This document shows positions 6,655 to 14,914 of a DNA stretch of 39,405 nucleotides, piece by piece. The stretch comes from Segatella copri (lineage in GTDB: Bacteria; Bacteroidota; Bacteroidia; Bacteroidales; Bacteroidaceae), in contig NZ_VZAD01000064.1 in NCBI RefSeq assembly GCF_009495355.1, forward strand, positions 1 through 39,405. The letters are read 5' to 3'. Numbering within the stretch: position 1 is the first letter of the stretch; every line of letters begins with the position of its first letter. The notes under the pieces are model-generated. The model ran no database searches. It was not told the DNA's origin and saw nothing but the letters and a program-made list of their open reading frames with translations. Made by a program: the position numbers and the translations under genes.

Positions 6655-8910
6655 TTACATATCAGGATTTCTGTCGTCAATCCTTAGCTTAGGATTTTTA
6701 TAAAGAGTCCACGAAACGAGCAACCATGGCCTTAGGCTTTCACTCTTAAATCGCATCTTATTATTCATCGTATAACCAGGCATCTCTGTAATATTGGTCT
6801 GACTCTTTATTCCCCAATAATAAGGCATGGCTATGGATGCATAGAGTTGTTTGGTAATTTGCCATGCCAGTTGAACATGGGCTTCTATTGGGTTGTGATA
6901 CTCTGTATGGCTGATAGCCGTGTAACTTTTGTTCTGCCAGTTGAAGGTAGAATAGAGGAAAAATTTTCCAAAATCCCAACGTACATGTCCATTGAGGTCG
7001 ACATATCCCTTAGCCGATTGACCATTATATTTATCCCAGTTATACTCAGCTGAGAAAGAAGCCTTAAACGACTTGGCACGATAGGAAATATAAGAACCTA
7101 CATTAGTACCAATATAGGTACCATTGTTTCGGTACGACTCTATCTGTATGTTATCCTCTGTTCTTACATACGACTCTATCATTTTGTTATACCGATTATG
7201 ACTACTATATACACGAATCATAAAGTCACCTATCGACTTGTCATACTTCAAGTCGATATTTTGTATCATTACAGGTACCAGATATGGGTTTCCCTCTATC
7301 CGGTACCAAGGGTTGGTGGAAGTATTGTATGCTGTCAACTGACTGGTTTCGGGAAGGCGGTTGGTGAGATAATAACTTGCTCGTAATACTTGCTGATGAG
7401 GCAACTGCCACGTCAGGCTGGCCGAAGCTTTGGGACGCCAATGGGTAGTTTTGTCTGCATCCGTAGATATGCCCAGTAACTGCACACCAGTCGAAGCCAT
7501 ATAGTAGAGTTTGCCTATTCCGTTGGCATACGATGCATAGGCAAAACTGTTCAACCGTTTTGTGTGCAACTCTTCGGTAGGTGTGGCTACATAGTTATAG
7601 TCTTTATCCATGGTATACTCCATGCTGGCACCCGAAGTTATGTTTCCATATTTCTTTTCGCCGCTGTCGTAGTCGACGGACACTTTATATTGATCTCGTC
7701 TGGAGTTGTAGTCCACTATGGTGGGTACGACATTGTCAGTGTTCTTCTCCACGTTCTCCTGATTGGCATTGGAGAAACCATAGTTGTATTTGGCGTATGA
7801 TGACAATATGCTGTTGTCCTTGAAGGTATGCTCGTAATAGATAGAACCTAGCATGCCACCATGTGAAGTAGTCTCCGATTGGTCGGTCTGGAATGAATTG
7901 TCTACATTCTCTGTGATATATCGACCATCAAAGTGAGCCTTGTTTCTGATATCGTTGTTGAGTCCTCTGAATATGGCGGAAAAGTAATCATTCGAGTTTG
8001 GTGTCCACTTCAGCAACAGATAGCCCTCCTGAGTATCAGTCTTTTTCTTATTTTTTCCATCTCTGTTTTTAGTAACACCCTCGTTGCTTTCATTGATTTC
8101 GTAGCTTGTCTTGTCGTGGCGCAGATAGGTAAGACCGACATATCCCGAGATAGCGAACTTTTTCTTTCCTACCTCAAAGCTACCAGCCCCAAAGCCATAT
8201 CTATAGGGGATGTCATGGCGAGTGCGAAGTTCTGTGAATGAATACCAAGGCATGTCCTTGCGTAGTCGTATGTTGAGTATCTTGGAAACCCCCATTTGCA
8301 GATAACGAGCACTAACCACTTCCGACAGCTCCACCGACTCTATGCGTGAGGGGTCGATAGGTGCAATGCCCGAATTAAACAATTTGCCATCAACAAGAAT
8401 AAGTGGACTGTCGCCATCGGCCGTCTGTACGGTCTGACCAGAAATATCTACTCTCAGCAAGGGTATTTCCGACAAGGCTTTAAATGGATTGCCACATTCC
8501 TTGGCGTTCTGCGAAAGAGTATATACTGTACCTGTAGCTGTGGTTTGGGGAATTTTCTTGGCAGTCACAGAAACCTCGTTAAGTTGGATGGATTGTTCGG
8601 TCATTACCAGTACAACCTTGCTTTCTTGCGTCACCTCCTTCGAAATACTTACAGGAGTGTATCCCACACAAGATGCCTGTATGTTGTAAATGCCAGCCGA
8701 AGGCACAGTAGCAGTAAAAACGCCTTTTGCGGTAATACCAAAGTCCACTATTGAGTCGCCGTACTGCACACTTACTTCAGCACGCTCAACGGCTTGTTGT
8801 TTGCTATCCTTTACAAATATCTGTAGATGAATTTGGGCAAATACACTGATATACGTCAGCAGAAGGCCAAGAGTTAACAATGAAACACGCTTACAAAAAT
8901 TATTTTCCAT
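6655..8910 (-). CDS. TonB-receptor-like outer-membrane beta-barrel protein
   Basis: The 751-residue product has a signal peptide (about 1-25, ending VFA-Q), a carboxypeptidase-regulatory-like beta-sandwich (about 26-115, ending NEVSVTAKK), a plug-like region (TATGTVYTLSQNAK to ILNIRLRKD, 125-220) and a long C-terminal barrel rich in alternating aromatic strands. This order is that of the Bacteroidetes barrel family linked to PF14905. Tight coupling to a C39 exporter fragment and divergence from a TPR/HTH regulator suggest it once served peptide export or sensing. Its last residues (RIDDRNPDM) lack the usual terminal aromatic. The ligand is unknown. Confidence 0.85.
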   Translation of the reverse strand: MENNFCKRVSLLTLGLLLTYISVFAQIHLQIFVKDSKQQAVERAEVSVQYGDSIVDFGITAKGVFTATVPSAGIYNIQASCVGYTPVSISKEVTQESKVVLVMTEQSIQLNEVSVTAKKIPQTTATGTVYTLSQNAKECGNPFKALSEIPLLRVDISGQTVQTADGDSPLILVDGKLFNSGIAPIDPSRIESVELSEVVSARYLQMGVSKILNIRLRKDMPWYSFTELRTRHDIPYRYGFGAGSFEVGKKKFAISGYVGLTYLRHDKTSYEINESNEGVTKNRDGKNKKKTDTQEGYLLLKWTPNSNDYFSAIFRGLNNDIRNKAHFDGRYITENVDNSFQTDQSETTSHGGMLGSIYYEHTFKDNSILSSYAKYNYGFSNANQENVEKNTDNVVPTIVDYNSRRDQYKVSVDYDSGEKKYGNITSGASMEYTMDKDYNYVATPTEELHTKRLNSFAYASYANGIGKLYYMASTGVQLLGISTDADKTTHWRPKASASLTWQLPHQQVLRASYYLTNRLPETSQLTAYNTSTNPWYRIEGNPYLVPVMIQNIDLKYDKSIGDFMIRVYSSHNRYNKMIESYVRTEDNIQIESYRNNGTYIGTNVGSYISYRAKSFKASFSAEYNWDKYNGQSAKGYVDLNGHVRWDFGKFFLYSTFNWQNKSYTAISHTEYHNPIEAHVQLAWQITKQLYASIAMPYYWGIKSQTNITEMPGYTMNNKMRFKSESLRPWLLVSWTLYKNPKLRIDDRNPDM

Positions 8911-8931
8911 ATACTCTATCTTATCATATTA

Positions 8932-8951
8932 AAAACGATGGTGCAAAGATA
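8932..8951 (-). promoter_or_regulatory. Promoter and leader element of the barrel operon
   Basis: This is the second copy of AAAACGATGGTGCAAAGATA, with the minus-strand -7 element TATCTTTG at 8944-8951. A -33 TTTG is not evident. The sequence downstream of the start site is as conserved as the -7 element between the two copies. Confidence 0.65.
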
Positions 8952-9130
8952 ATTTGATCTTTCTGAAAAATTATAAGGAAAAGGCTATGAAAAATTCACA
9001 AGAATTCACAAAATCCATATAAGTCGCTATAATACAAACAATTATAAAAACTTCACAAAAATCAACAAGAATAGATTTATCATAAAATTTTGAAGTAAAA
9101 AACTTCCTGAAAGAAAAATACCCACATCAA
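8952..9130. other. Divergent intergenic region
   Basis: This AT-rich stretch separates the barrel operon from the regulator gene. Apart from a repeated AATTCACAA motif (8994-9010) I see nothing coding or structured. Confidence 0.5.
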
Positions 9131-9162
9131 TTTGCATTTTTCCGATAATTATATTATCTTTG
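9131..9162 (+). promoter_or_regulatory. Promoter of the TPR/HTH regulator
   Basis: TTTG (9131-9134), 20 bases, then TATCTTTG (9155-9162) is a full consensus match, giving a leader of about 90 bases. A second -7-like TATCTTTG at 9229-9236 lies close to the start codon without a good -33 partner. Confidence 0.75.
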
Positions 9163-9245
9163 CATAAGATAGGCTGCATCTCAACAAAGCATTTAAGCAA
9201 GCTTGATGATTCTGTCTTCGGTTTACACTATCTTTGCAGAAGATA
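9155..9245 (+). promoter_or_regulatory. Two palindromic TATCTT-N5-AAGATA elements
   Basis: Copies at 9155-9171 (TATCTTTGCATAAGATA) and 9229-9245 (TATCTTTGCAGAAGATA) differ at one base. Each is an inverted repeat of TATCTT/AAGATA around five bases and also contains the -7 sequence. They could be operators or simply a duplicated promoter core. Confidence 0.45.
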
Positions 9246-9258
9246 AATATATAGAAAA

Positions 9259-11007
9259 ATGAAAAAACTTCCGTTAGTACTTTTAGCAATTGTGTCCTTA
9301 TTTGTGCTTGCTGGTTGTCATGGCGACAAGCAATATGATGACTTGTTGCAGCAAGCTGACAGCATCATGAACATAAATGATGATTCGGCAAAAGTTGCTA
9401 TCAAACTATTGGATAAGGTCAAGCCGCAACTAAATGACTTTTCTAAAGCCCAACGTATGCGTTATCAGTTGCTCTATCATAAGGCGATGAATAAAGCAGA
9501 CATTTCGTTTTCCTCAGATAGCATCATGAAAAATGTGGCAGCATATTACGAAAAACATGGTACATCCAATGAACGTATGCTTGCCTACTATATGCTTGGT
9601 TGTGTATATCGCGACATACACGAAGCACCCTTAGCATTAGAGTATTATAATAAAGCTACGGAACAAGCTGACACTGTCAGTCAAGACTGTGACTATTCTA
9701 CACTCTATAGAATATATAGCCAAATGGGAGTTTTGTTTGAAAAACAATATTTATGTAACCAAGAATTTATTGCATATAATAAAGCTACAAAATATGCTTA
9801 TATGGCTAAAGATACCCTTAACGCCTTATTATGCTATATGAATTCCTATATTGATTTAAAACAAAATGATAGTATAATAGCTCGTAACCTTCGTGCAGCA
9901 AATCTACTCCGCAAGCATGGATATAATTATTATGCAAATATGGCTTTCGGCTCAAATTACCCATATTATATCAAAAAAAATGATTACATAAAAGCAAAAG
10001 AAGCTTTTGAAGAATATAAAAAGATAAATTTTGAAGGTAATTCGAATTATAAAGATGCAAGTGCATATTTATTATATAATGAAGGAATGTATTATTTGTT
10101 TGCTAATCAGTTAGATTCTGCTCATATAAGTTTTCAAAAAAGTTATATTTACGCTCAATCTTACAGCAACAAATGTGCAGCCACAAAAGGATTGGCAAAA
10201 TATTACACAAAAACAAATCATTCAGCTTTAGCTGCAAAGTATGCCTTATTGAGTTCTGAATATAATGATTCCTCACTCTATGAGTTGAGAGAATCGCAGT
10301 TGCAACAAATGCAGGCAATGTATGACTATAGCAGAAATCAAAAACTGGCTAAAGAAGCTGAATATAAGGCAAAGCAAAGACTTAATACTATATACCTTAT
10401 TATTATAAGCAGTTGCTTGATTTTATTATCGGCTGTTTATATCTACAGAAAAAACATCAAGAAGAGAAACCATAAGCTATTGGTGGCTCAACGCCTATAC
10501 AAAGCCAGCATTCTGAAATTGCAAACTACAAAGACTGAACTGGCTCATCTGAAAAACTTGAACGAAACAAAAATAGCGGCTCTCATCAAAGAAAAAGAGG
10601 CTGTCATAGAAAATCTCCAAAAAGAAATTAATCAATACGAAAGCATTCATTCCGGACGTAATCTTGTCGAGATAAACAAACAACTGATGGATACATTTGT
10701 GTATAAGAAACTGGCTTATATAGAATGTCATCCGCAAGAGAAAATTACTGACGAAACCTGGGATAACTTAGAAGAAACCCTTGAGGGAATGATTCCATCC
10801 TTGGCAAATATCAAATTGAAACTAAGCAAAAAGGAATATCGTATTTGCCTGCTGACAAGACTGCACTTCTCCCCCTCTGCCATCAGTTGCTTCATGCAAT
10901 GCAACTTGCCCGACATTTCCATGTCGCGTAAACGTATGCTGTCGAAACTGTGTGAAAAGGACGGAAAACCCAAAGAGCTGGATGAATATATCCAACATTT
11001 GATGTAA
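9259..11007 (+). CDS. Membrane-spanning TPR regulator with C-terminal HTH-like domain
   Basis: The 582 residues begin with a signal sequence ending LAGC (Cys20, a possible lipobox). They continue with helical TPR-like repeats (about 25-345; for example MLAYYMLGCVYRDIHEAPLA), a transmembrane helix (about 374-393), a charged coiled coil (395-460) and a C-terminal domain (515-582). That end, LSKKEYRICLLTRLHFSP..SMSRKRMLSKL, resembles the HTH-like end of Bacteroidetes TPR regulators. The layout suggests a sensor with outside TPRs and an inside DNA-binding end. It is transcribed away from the barrel/C39 operon, which is the most likely target. Base composition is AT-rich compared with the housekeeping genes. 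Confidence 0.75.
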   Translation: MKKLPLVLLAIVSLFVLAGCHGDKQYDDLLQQADSIMNINDDSAKVAIKLLDKVKPQLNDFSKAQRMRYQLLYHKAMNKADISFSSDSIMKNVAAYYEKHGTSNERMLAYYMLGCVYRDIHEAPLALEYYNKATEQADTVSQDCDYSTLYRIYSQMGVLFEKQYLCNQEFIAYNKATKYAYMAKDTLNALLCYMNSYIDLKQNDSIIARNLRAANLLRKHGYNYYANMAFGSNYPYYIKKNDYIKAKEAFEEYKKINFEGNSNYKDASAYLLYNEGMYYLFANQLDSAHISFQKSYIYAQSYSNKCAATKGLAKYYTKTNHSALAAKYALLSSEYNDSSLYELRESQLQQMQAMYDYSRNQKLAKEAEYKAKQRLNTIYLIIISSCLILLSAVYIYRKNIKKRNHKLLVAQRLYKASILKLQTTKTELAHLKNLNETKIAALIKEKEAVIENLQKEINQYESIHSGRNLVEINKQLMDTFVYKKLAYIECHPQEKITDETWDNLEETLEGMIPSLANIKLKLSKKEYRICLLTRLHFSPSAISCFMQCNLPDISMSRKRMLSKLCEKDGKPKELDEYIQHLM

Positions 11008-11127
11008 CTCAACTTTCGCAAGATACAATATTGGAAATCCAATAAAACAAGAAGAAATAATCTCCAAATGATAATAAAAAAGGGCGAGTCATCCCGCCCA
11101 AAATGTATTCACAACGGAAAAATGGCC

Positions 11128-11246
11128 AACATTTGGGGATTCTTCTGCTTTTTAAAAAAAAACATTTGGGGATTCTTCTTATATTTCAGTAAAAACATTT
11201 TGGGATTCTTCTGTTTTTTAACCAAAAAGATTTGGGGATTTAGGAT
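11128..11246 (+). repeat. Four tandem repeats with exact 33-bp period
   Basis: The motif AACATTTGGGGATTCTTCT recurs with its G-tract at 11135, 11168, 11201 and 11234, always 33 bases apart. Copy 3 has TGGG for GGGG and copy 4 diverges after GGGGATT. The spacers are A/T-rich and not conserved. The fourth copy supplies the TTTG of the ATPase promoter's -33 element. A 77-codon frame runs through the array, but its Trp-Gly-Phe-Phe repeats are just the translation of the motif. Confidence 0.9.
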
Positions 11247-11262
11247 AAATATCGTAAATTTG
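11231..11262 (+). promoter_or_regulatory. Promoter of the AAA/DUF4143 ATPase
   Basis: TTTG (11231-11234), 20 bases, then TAAATTTG (11255-11262), 22 bases before the ATG. The -33 element is part of the last 33-bp repeat, so whatever binds the repeat could control this promoter. Confidence 0.8.
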
Positions 11263-11284
11263 CACCCAATAAATAGAATAGATT

Positions 11285-12625
11285 ATGGGAAAAGTTTTTA
11301 AGCGTAAACTATATGATAAAATGCTTAACTGGAAGCAGACCAGAGATGGTTCTACAGCACTTCTCATCAAGGGAGCACGTCGGGTAGGGAAATCCACAAT
11401 AGCAGAGGAATTTGCAAAAAACGAGTATAAAAGCTATATACTCATCGACTTTGCTGATGCACCAACAGCCTTGTGGGAGGCTATTGACAACATTTCTGAC
11501 CGCAATCATTTTTTCATGCAACTTCAATTTATATATGGTGTAAGATTATACGAACGTAAATCTGTAATCATTTTTGATGAGGTTCAGAAGTGTCCCCAAG
11601 CTCGTGAGGCCATTAAATATTTGGTCAAAGATCACAGATATGACTATATTGAGACAGGGTCATTGCTTTCTATCCGGAAGAACACCAAGGGAATCGTTAT
11701 ACCAAGTGAGGAAACACGACTTACGATGTATCCTATGGACTATGAGGAGTTTCGCTGGGCTTTGAATGACAATGTTACAATTGATATGCTTAGAGAATGT
11801 TTCAATAGCAAACGTTCTTTAGGTGATGCAACCATGAGGAAACTTCGTCGTGACTTTAGGCTGTACATGTTAGTTGGGGGCATGCCACAAGCTGTCTATA
11901 CCTATTTGAAAACAAATAACTTAACAGAGGTTGATAACAAGAAGAGGGAAATCCTGGATATATATATAGATGATTTTTTGAAGATAGACCCATCTGGTAA
12001 GATATCCAAGATGTTTAGTGCAATACCCGCCCAGCTTAGTAAAAATGCCAGCCGATACCAACAAACCAGCATCTTAGGGAAAAATGAATCCTCAGAAATA
12101 ATCGCCGAGTTCTTGCGCGACATGGAAGATAGCCTTACCGTAAATTTCGCTCACCACTCAAACAATCCTAATGTGGGGCTTCCTGCACATATGGACTACG
12201 CCCAGTACAAGATGTTTATGGGGGACACTGGGCTTTTTGTCACGCTGGCTTTTTGGGATAAAGATGTAACCGAGAATGTCATCTATCAGAAACTTCTTAG
12301 TGACAAGTTATCCGCTGACTTGGGCTACGTGTATGAAAATATTGTAGCTCAAATGCTTGTGGCAACAGGCAACAGGCTTTTCTACCATACATGGCGATCC
12401 AAAACATCAAACCACAATTACGAGGTTGATTTTTTACTATCACGTGGAAGCAAGCTGTGGCCGATTGAGGTAAAATCTTCTGGCTATCAGACACATAAGT
12501 CGTTGGATGAATTTTGCAAAAAATATTCGGAGCATATCAGTAACAGGTACTTAATATATACCAAGGATCTTAAAAAGGATAAAGAAACAATACTTCTACC
12601 TGTTTTCATGACCATGTTCTTGTAA
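11285..12625 (+). CDS. AAA-family ATPase with DUF4143 domain
   Basis: The 446-residue protein carries an AAA_14 domain with Walker A GARRVGKST (30-38) and Walker B VIIFDEVQ (94-101), a sensor-like ETGSLLS, and the conserved RLTMYPMDYEEF. The DUF4143 part ends in a nuclease-like fold: YEVDFLL and WPIEVKSSGY give the D-x(n)-E-x-K pattern of restriction-like enzymes. These proteins are frequent, strain-variable Bacteroidetes genes of unknown role. A solitary copy stands here between conserved blocks, preceded by a phased repeat array. No partner gene is adjacent. Function is not established; a defence or mobile-element role is only a guess. Confidence 0.88.
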   Translation: MGKVFKRKLYDKMLNWKQTRDGSTALLIKGARRVGKSTIAEEFAKNEYKSYILIDFADAPTALWEAIDNISDRNHFFMQLQFIYGVRLYERKSVIIFDEVQKCPQAREAIKYLVKDHRYDYIETGSLLSIRKNTKGIVIPSEETRLTMYPMDYEEFRWALNDNVTIDMLRECFNSKRSLGDATMRKLRRDFRLYMLVGGMPQAVYTYLKTNNLTEVDNKKREILDIYIDDFLKIDPSGKISKMFSAIPAQLSKNASRYQQTSILGKNESSEIIAEFLRDMEDSLTVNFAHHSNNPNVGLPAHMDYAQYKMFMGDTGLFVTLAFWDKDVTENVIYQKLLSDKLSADLGYVYENIVAQMLVATGNRLFYHTWRSKTSNHNYEVDFLLSRGSKLWPIEVKSSGYQTHKSLDEFCKKYSEHISNRYLIYTKDLKKDKETILLPVFMTMFL

Positions 12626-12721
12626 AAAATATAAGTATGATGAAAGATTATACAGAATTGTGGCAACTTCAGGATTCCATAACAAAATTCACAACGGAAT
12701 AATCCTTATTGTTTAACCTTA

Positions 12722-12784
12722 GCCCCTAATTTTAGAAGGTTTTCCTCATTCTATGCCCCTAATTTTAGAAAAGCAGTATCTTTG
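12722..12784 (+). promoter_or_regulatory. Orphan promoter with two 33-bp-spaced repeats
   Basis: GCCCCTAATTTTAGAA occurs at 12722 and 12755, exactly 33 bases apart, followed by TATCTTTG (12777-12784). The C-tract of the second copy ends 17 bases before the -7 element, the same distance as the G-tract in the ATPase array. No gene starts downstream, so this appears to be a control region whose gene has been lost. Confidence 0.6.
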
Positions 12785-12785
12785 C

Positions 12786-12831
12786 ATTTATTTAGGGTCT
12801 GCTGAATTAATTCAGCAGACCCTAAATAAAT
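12786..12831. repeat. Perfect 46-bp palindrome
   Basis: The 23 bases 12786-12808 are followed at once by their exact reverse complement, centred on GCTGAATT/AATTCAGC. The half site holds AGGGTCTGCTGAATT, which has the look of an insertion-sequence terminal repeat. Two abutting ends could be left when the inside of an element is deleted. It could also act as a terminator for the converging ATPase and tyrA genes. Confidence 0.85.
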
Positions 12832-12951
12832 AGTCTTCGGCAACAAGCCAAAGGCACTCACGAAATACGATATCAAAGATACGAAACGACAGCACGTGAA
12901 ACTGGAGGGATCTATTGGAATTGGTACAAAGAAGAGGCCTTCCGACTTTTT
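12832..12951 (+). other. Possible 3' remnant of an unidentified gene
   Basis: A plus-strand frame ending at about 12953 encodes FGNKPKALTKYDIKDTKRQ and on to a stop. It has no start and begins at the palindrome. I cannot name it; together with the palindrome it may be mobile-element debris. Confidence 0.25.
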
Positions 12952-13746
12952 CTAATTCTTTATTTCAATATCTTCCTTTACGTTATTGCGTATCTTGGTG
13001 AGGAAAGCCTTCATGCGACCGGCATCCTTATGGTCGATGATATCGATCAGCTCGACAAGCTCCTCACGAATCTGACTCAACTGTCCTGAAGTATAGGGGT
13101 TGAAGAGAATTTCTTGCAACAGATAGTCGTCCTCGTTGAGTACGCCCTTGGCTATGTTCATGTGACGTTTGAAGGTAGTACCCGGAGCATCCTGATGCTT
13201 CATCACAGCAGCAAAAACGAAAGTGCTGGCAAAAGGAATACTCAGCGAGTAAGCCACGGTCTGGTCGTGCTCGTCGAAGGTGTACTCGTGCATGTTGAGC
13301 CCCAACTGCTGGTACAGATCCTTGAAGAATATCTTGCCCATATAGTCGCCTTCCTTGATGATGACGGCATTCTCCTCTGACAACTGATTCAGATTGGCAA
13401 AGGTAGGACCAAACATCGGGTGCGTGCTGACAAAACGGAAACCACTCTTCGTATAAAACTCGTGCAGGCCTGTCTTCACACTGGCTATATCGCTGATGAT
13501 ACAGTCCTTGGGCAACCAGGGCAACACCTCCTCAAAGGCAGGCAAGGTGTACTTCACCGTCACGGCATTGATGACGAGCTCGGGTTTGAACTCGGCTATC
13601 TCCTCCAACTTGGTGAAGCGCAGACAGTTGTAGGTAAAGCGCAACCGCTTGGCATCCTTCTCGTATACGGCCACCTCGTGGTCGAAGCTGAGCAGGTCGA
13701 TGAAGAAACTTCCCATCTTGCCTGCTCCCATTATCAATATTCTCAT
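12952..13746 (-). CDS. tyrA: Prephenate dehydrogenase
   Basis: TyrA converts prephenate to 4-hydroxyphenylpyruvate with NAD(P), the committed step to tyrosine. The 264 residues start with the Rossmann motif GAGKMG (7-12), followed by DIASVKTGL and the THPMFGPT motif typical of the TyrA active site. The C-terminal helical dimer domain includes TFKRHMNIAKGVLNEDD. It lacks an ACT or chorismate mutase domain; the mutase is fused to the DAHP synthase next door. It is the last gene of the aromatic operon, 33 bases after the previous stop. Confidence 0.93.
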   Translation of the reverse strand: MRILIMGAGKMGSFFIDLLSFDHEVAVYEKDAKRLRFTYNCLRFTKLEEIAEFKPELVINAVTVKYTLPAFEEVLPWLPKDCIISDIASVKTGLHEFYTKSGFRFVSTHPMFGPTFANLNQLSEENAVIIKEGDYMGKIFFKDLYQQLGLNMHEYTFDEHDQTVAYSLSIPFASTFVFAAVMKHQDAPGTTFKRHMNIAKGVLNEDDYLLQEILFNPYTSGQLSQIREELVELIDIIDHKDAGRMKAFLTKIRNNVKEDIEIKN

Positions 13747-13779
13747 ATCTCTTTATAAGTAAAGAACGAAGCGTATGAA

Positions 13780-14847
13780 TTACTTCTGGTTCAAGATTTC
13801 CATCTGCTGGCGAACACTCTCCTCGTGGATGTGCTCGAATATCTGGGCAGCAAACTCTGGACTCATGCCACAGAGTGAAGCCTGAGCACCACGCTTGTCG
13901 AGAATCTCGTTGTAGCGGTTGGTCTGCAGAATTGTCATATTGTGCTCCTTCTTGTATGTACCAATCTCACGGCACACACGCATGCGCTTTGCCAAAAGCT
14001 CCATCAACTGATTGTCCAGTTCGTCGATCTGTCCACGCAACTGATGCAGTCCCTCTGTAGAGTAGTGCTCATCGCGAACGACAAGCAGACTGAGAATGTA
14101 GTCGAGCACATCGGGAGTAACCTGCTGCTTGGCATCGCTCCATGCATCGTCAGGACTGCAGTGGCTCTCGACAATAAGACCATCAAAACCGAGATCCATA
14201 GCCTGCTGGCACAAAGGAGCTATCAAGTCGCGACGACCACCGATGTGACTGGGATCGCAGATGATAGGCAACTGTGGAATGCGACGATGCAGTTCGATAG
14301 GAATTTGCCACATTGGCAGGTTGCGGTAGATCTTCTTGTCGAAGCTTGAGAAACCACGATGGATGGCACCCAATCGCTTGATACCAGCCTGATTGATACG
14401 CTGCAAGGCTCCTATCCAAAGCTCCAGGTCGGGATTGACAGGGTTCTTGACCAACACAGGCACATCGACACCTTTCAGACTGTCAGCCAATGCCTGCATG
14501 GCGAATGGGTTGGCAGAAGTGCGGGCACCTATCCACAGCACATCGATGCCATACTTAAGAGCCAGCTCCACATGCTCGGGTGTTGCCACCTCGGTAGCTG
14601 TCAGCATGCCGGTCTCCTCCTTTACCTGCTTCATCCAGGGAAGAGCAGTCTCGCCATTTCCCTCGAAGCCTCCTGGCTTGGTACGTGGCTTCCACACACC
14701 TGCACGGAACATGTGGCATCCCTTTTCTGCCAACTGCTTGGCGGTTGTCATAACTTGTTCCTCGGTTTCGGCAGAACATGGTCCTGCTATTACGATGGGA
14801 CGTTCCTGATCACTGGGAAGACGTAAAGGTTCTAATTCTAATTCCAT
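13780..14847 (-). CDS. Fused DAHP synthase / chorismate mutase
   Basis: This 355-residue fusion joins the first step of the shikimate pathway (phosphoenolpyruvate plus erythrose 4-phosphate to DAHP) to the branch-point chorismate to prephenate. The N-terminal 250 residues are the small AroG-beta/KDO8P-type synthase, with GPCSAETEEQ (22-31), the GVWKPRTKPGGFEG segment and CDPSHIGGRRD. Residues about 265-355 are an AroQ-type mutase: LRGQIDELDNQLMELLAKRM..IGTYKKEHN. The mutase end may make the synthase sensitive to prephenate, as known for related fusions. It sits between the aminotransferase and tyrA. Confidence 0.94.
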   Translation of the reverse strand: MELELEPLRLPSDQERPIVIAGPCSAETEEQVMTTAKQLAEKGCHMFRAGVWKPRTKPGGFEGNGETALPWMKQVKEETGMLTATEVATPEHVELALKYGIDVLWIGARTSANPFAMQALADSLKGVDVPVLVKNPVNPDLELWIGALQRINQAGIKRLGAIHRGFSSFDKKIYRNLPMWQIPIELHRRIPQLPIICDPSHIGGRRDLIAPLCQQAMDLGFDGLIVESHCSPDDAWSDAKQQVTPDVLDYILSLLVVRDEHYSTEGLHQLRGQIDELDNQLMELLAKRMRVCREIGTYKKEHNMTILQTNRYNEILDKRGAQASLCGMSPEFAAQIFEHIHEESVRQQMEILNQK

Positions 14848-14914
14848 ATCTTAATCATTTATATTTTTTAATGTGAATGTTTTCTGTTTACTTATTTTTT
14901 ATAAGGTGAAGACT

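Noticed and set aside
11068..11301. 77-codon frame with Trp-Gly-Phe-Phe repeats
   Set aside because: The peptide is the translation of the 33-bp DNA repeats and overlaps the ATPase promoter and start; the period is better explained as DNA-level spacing.
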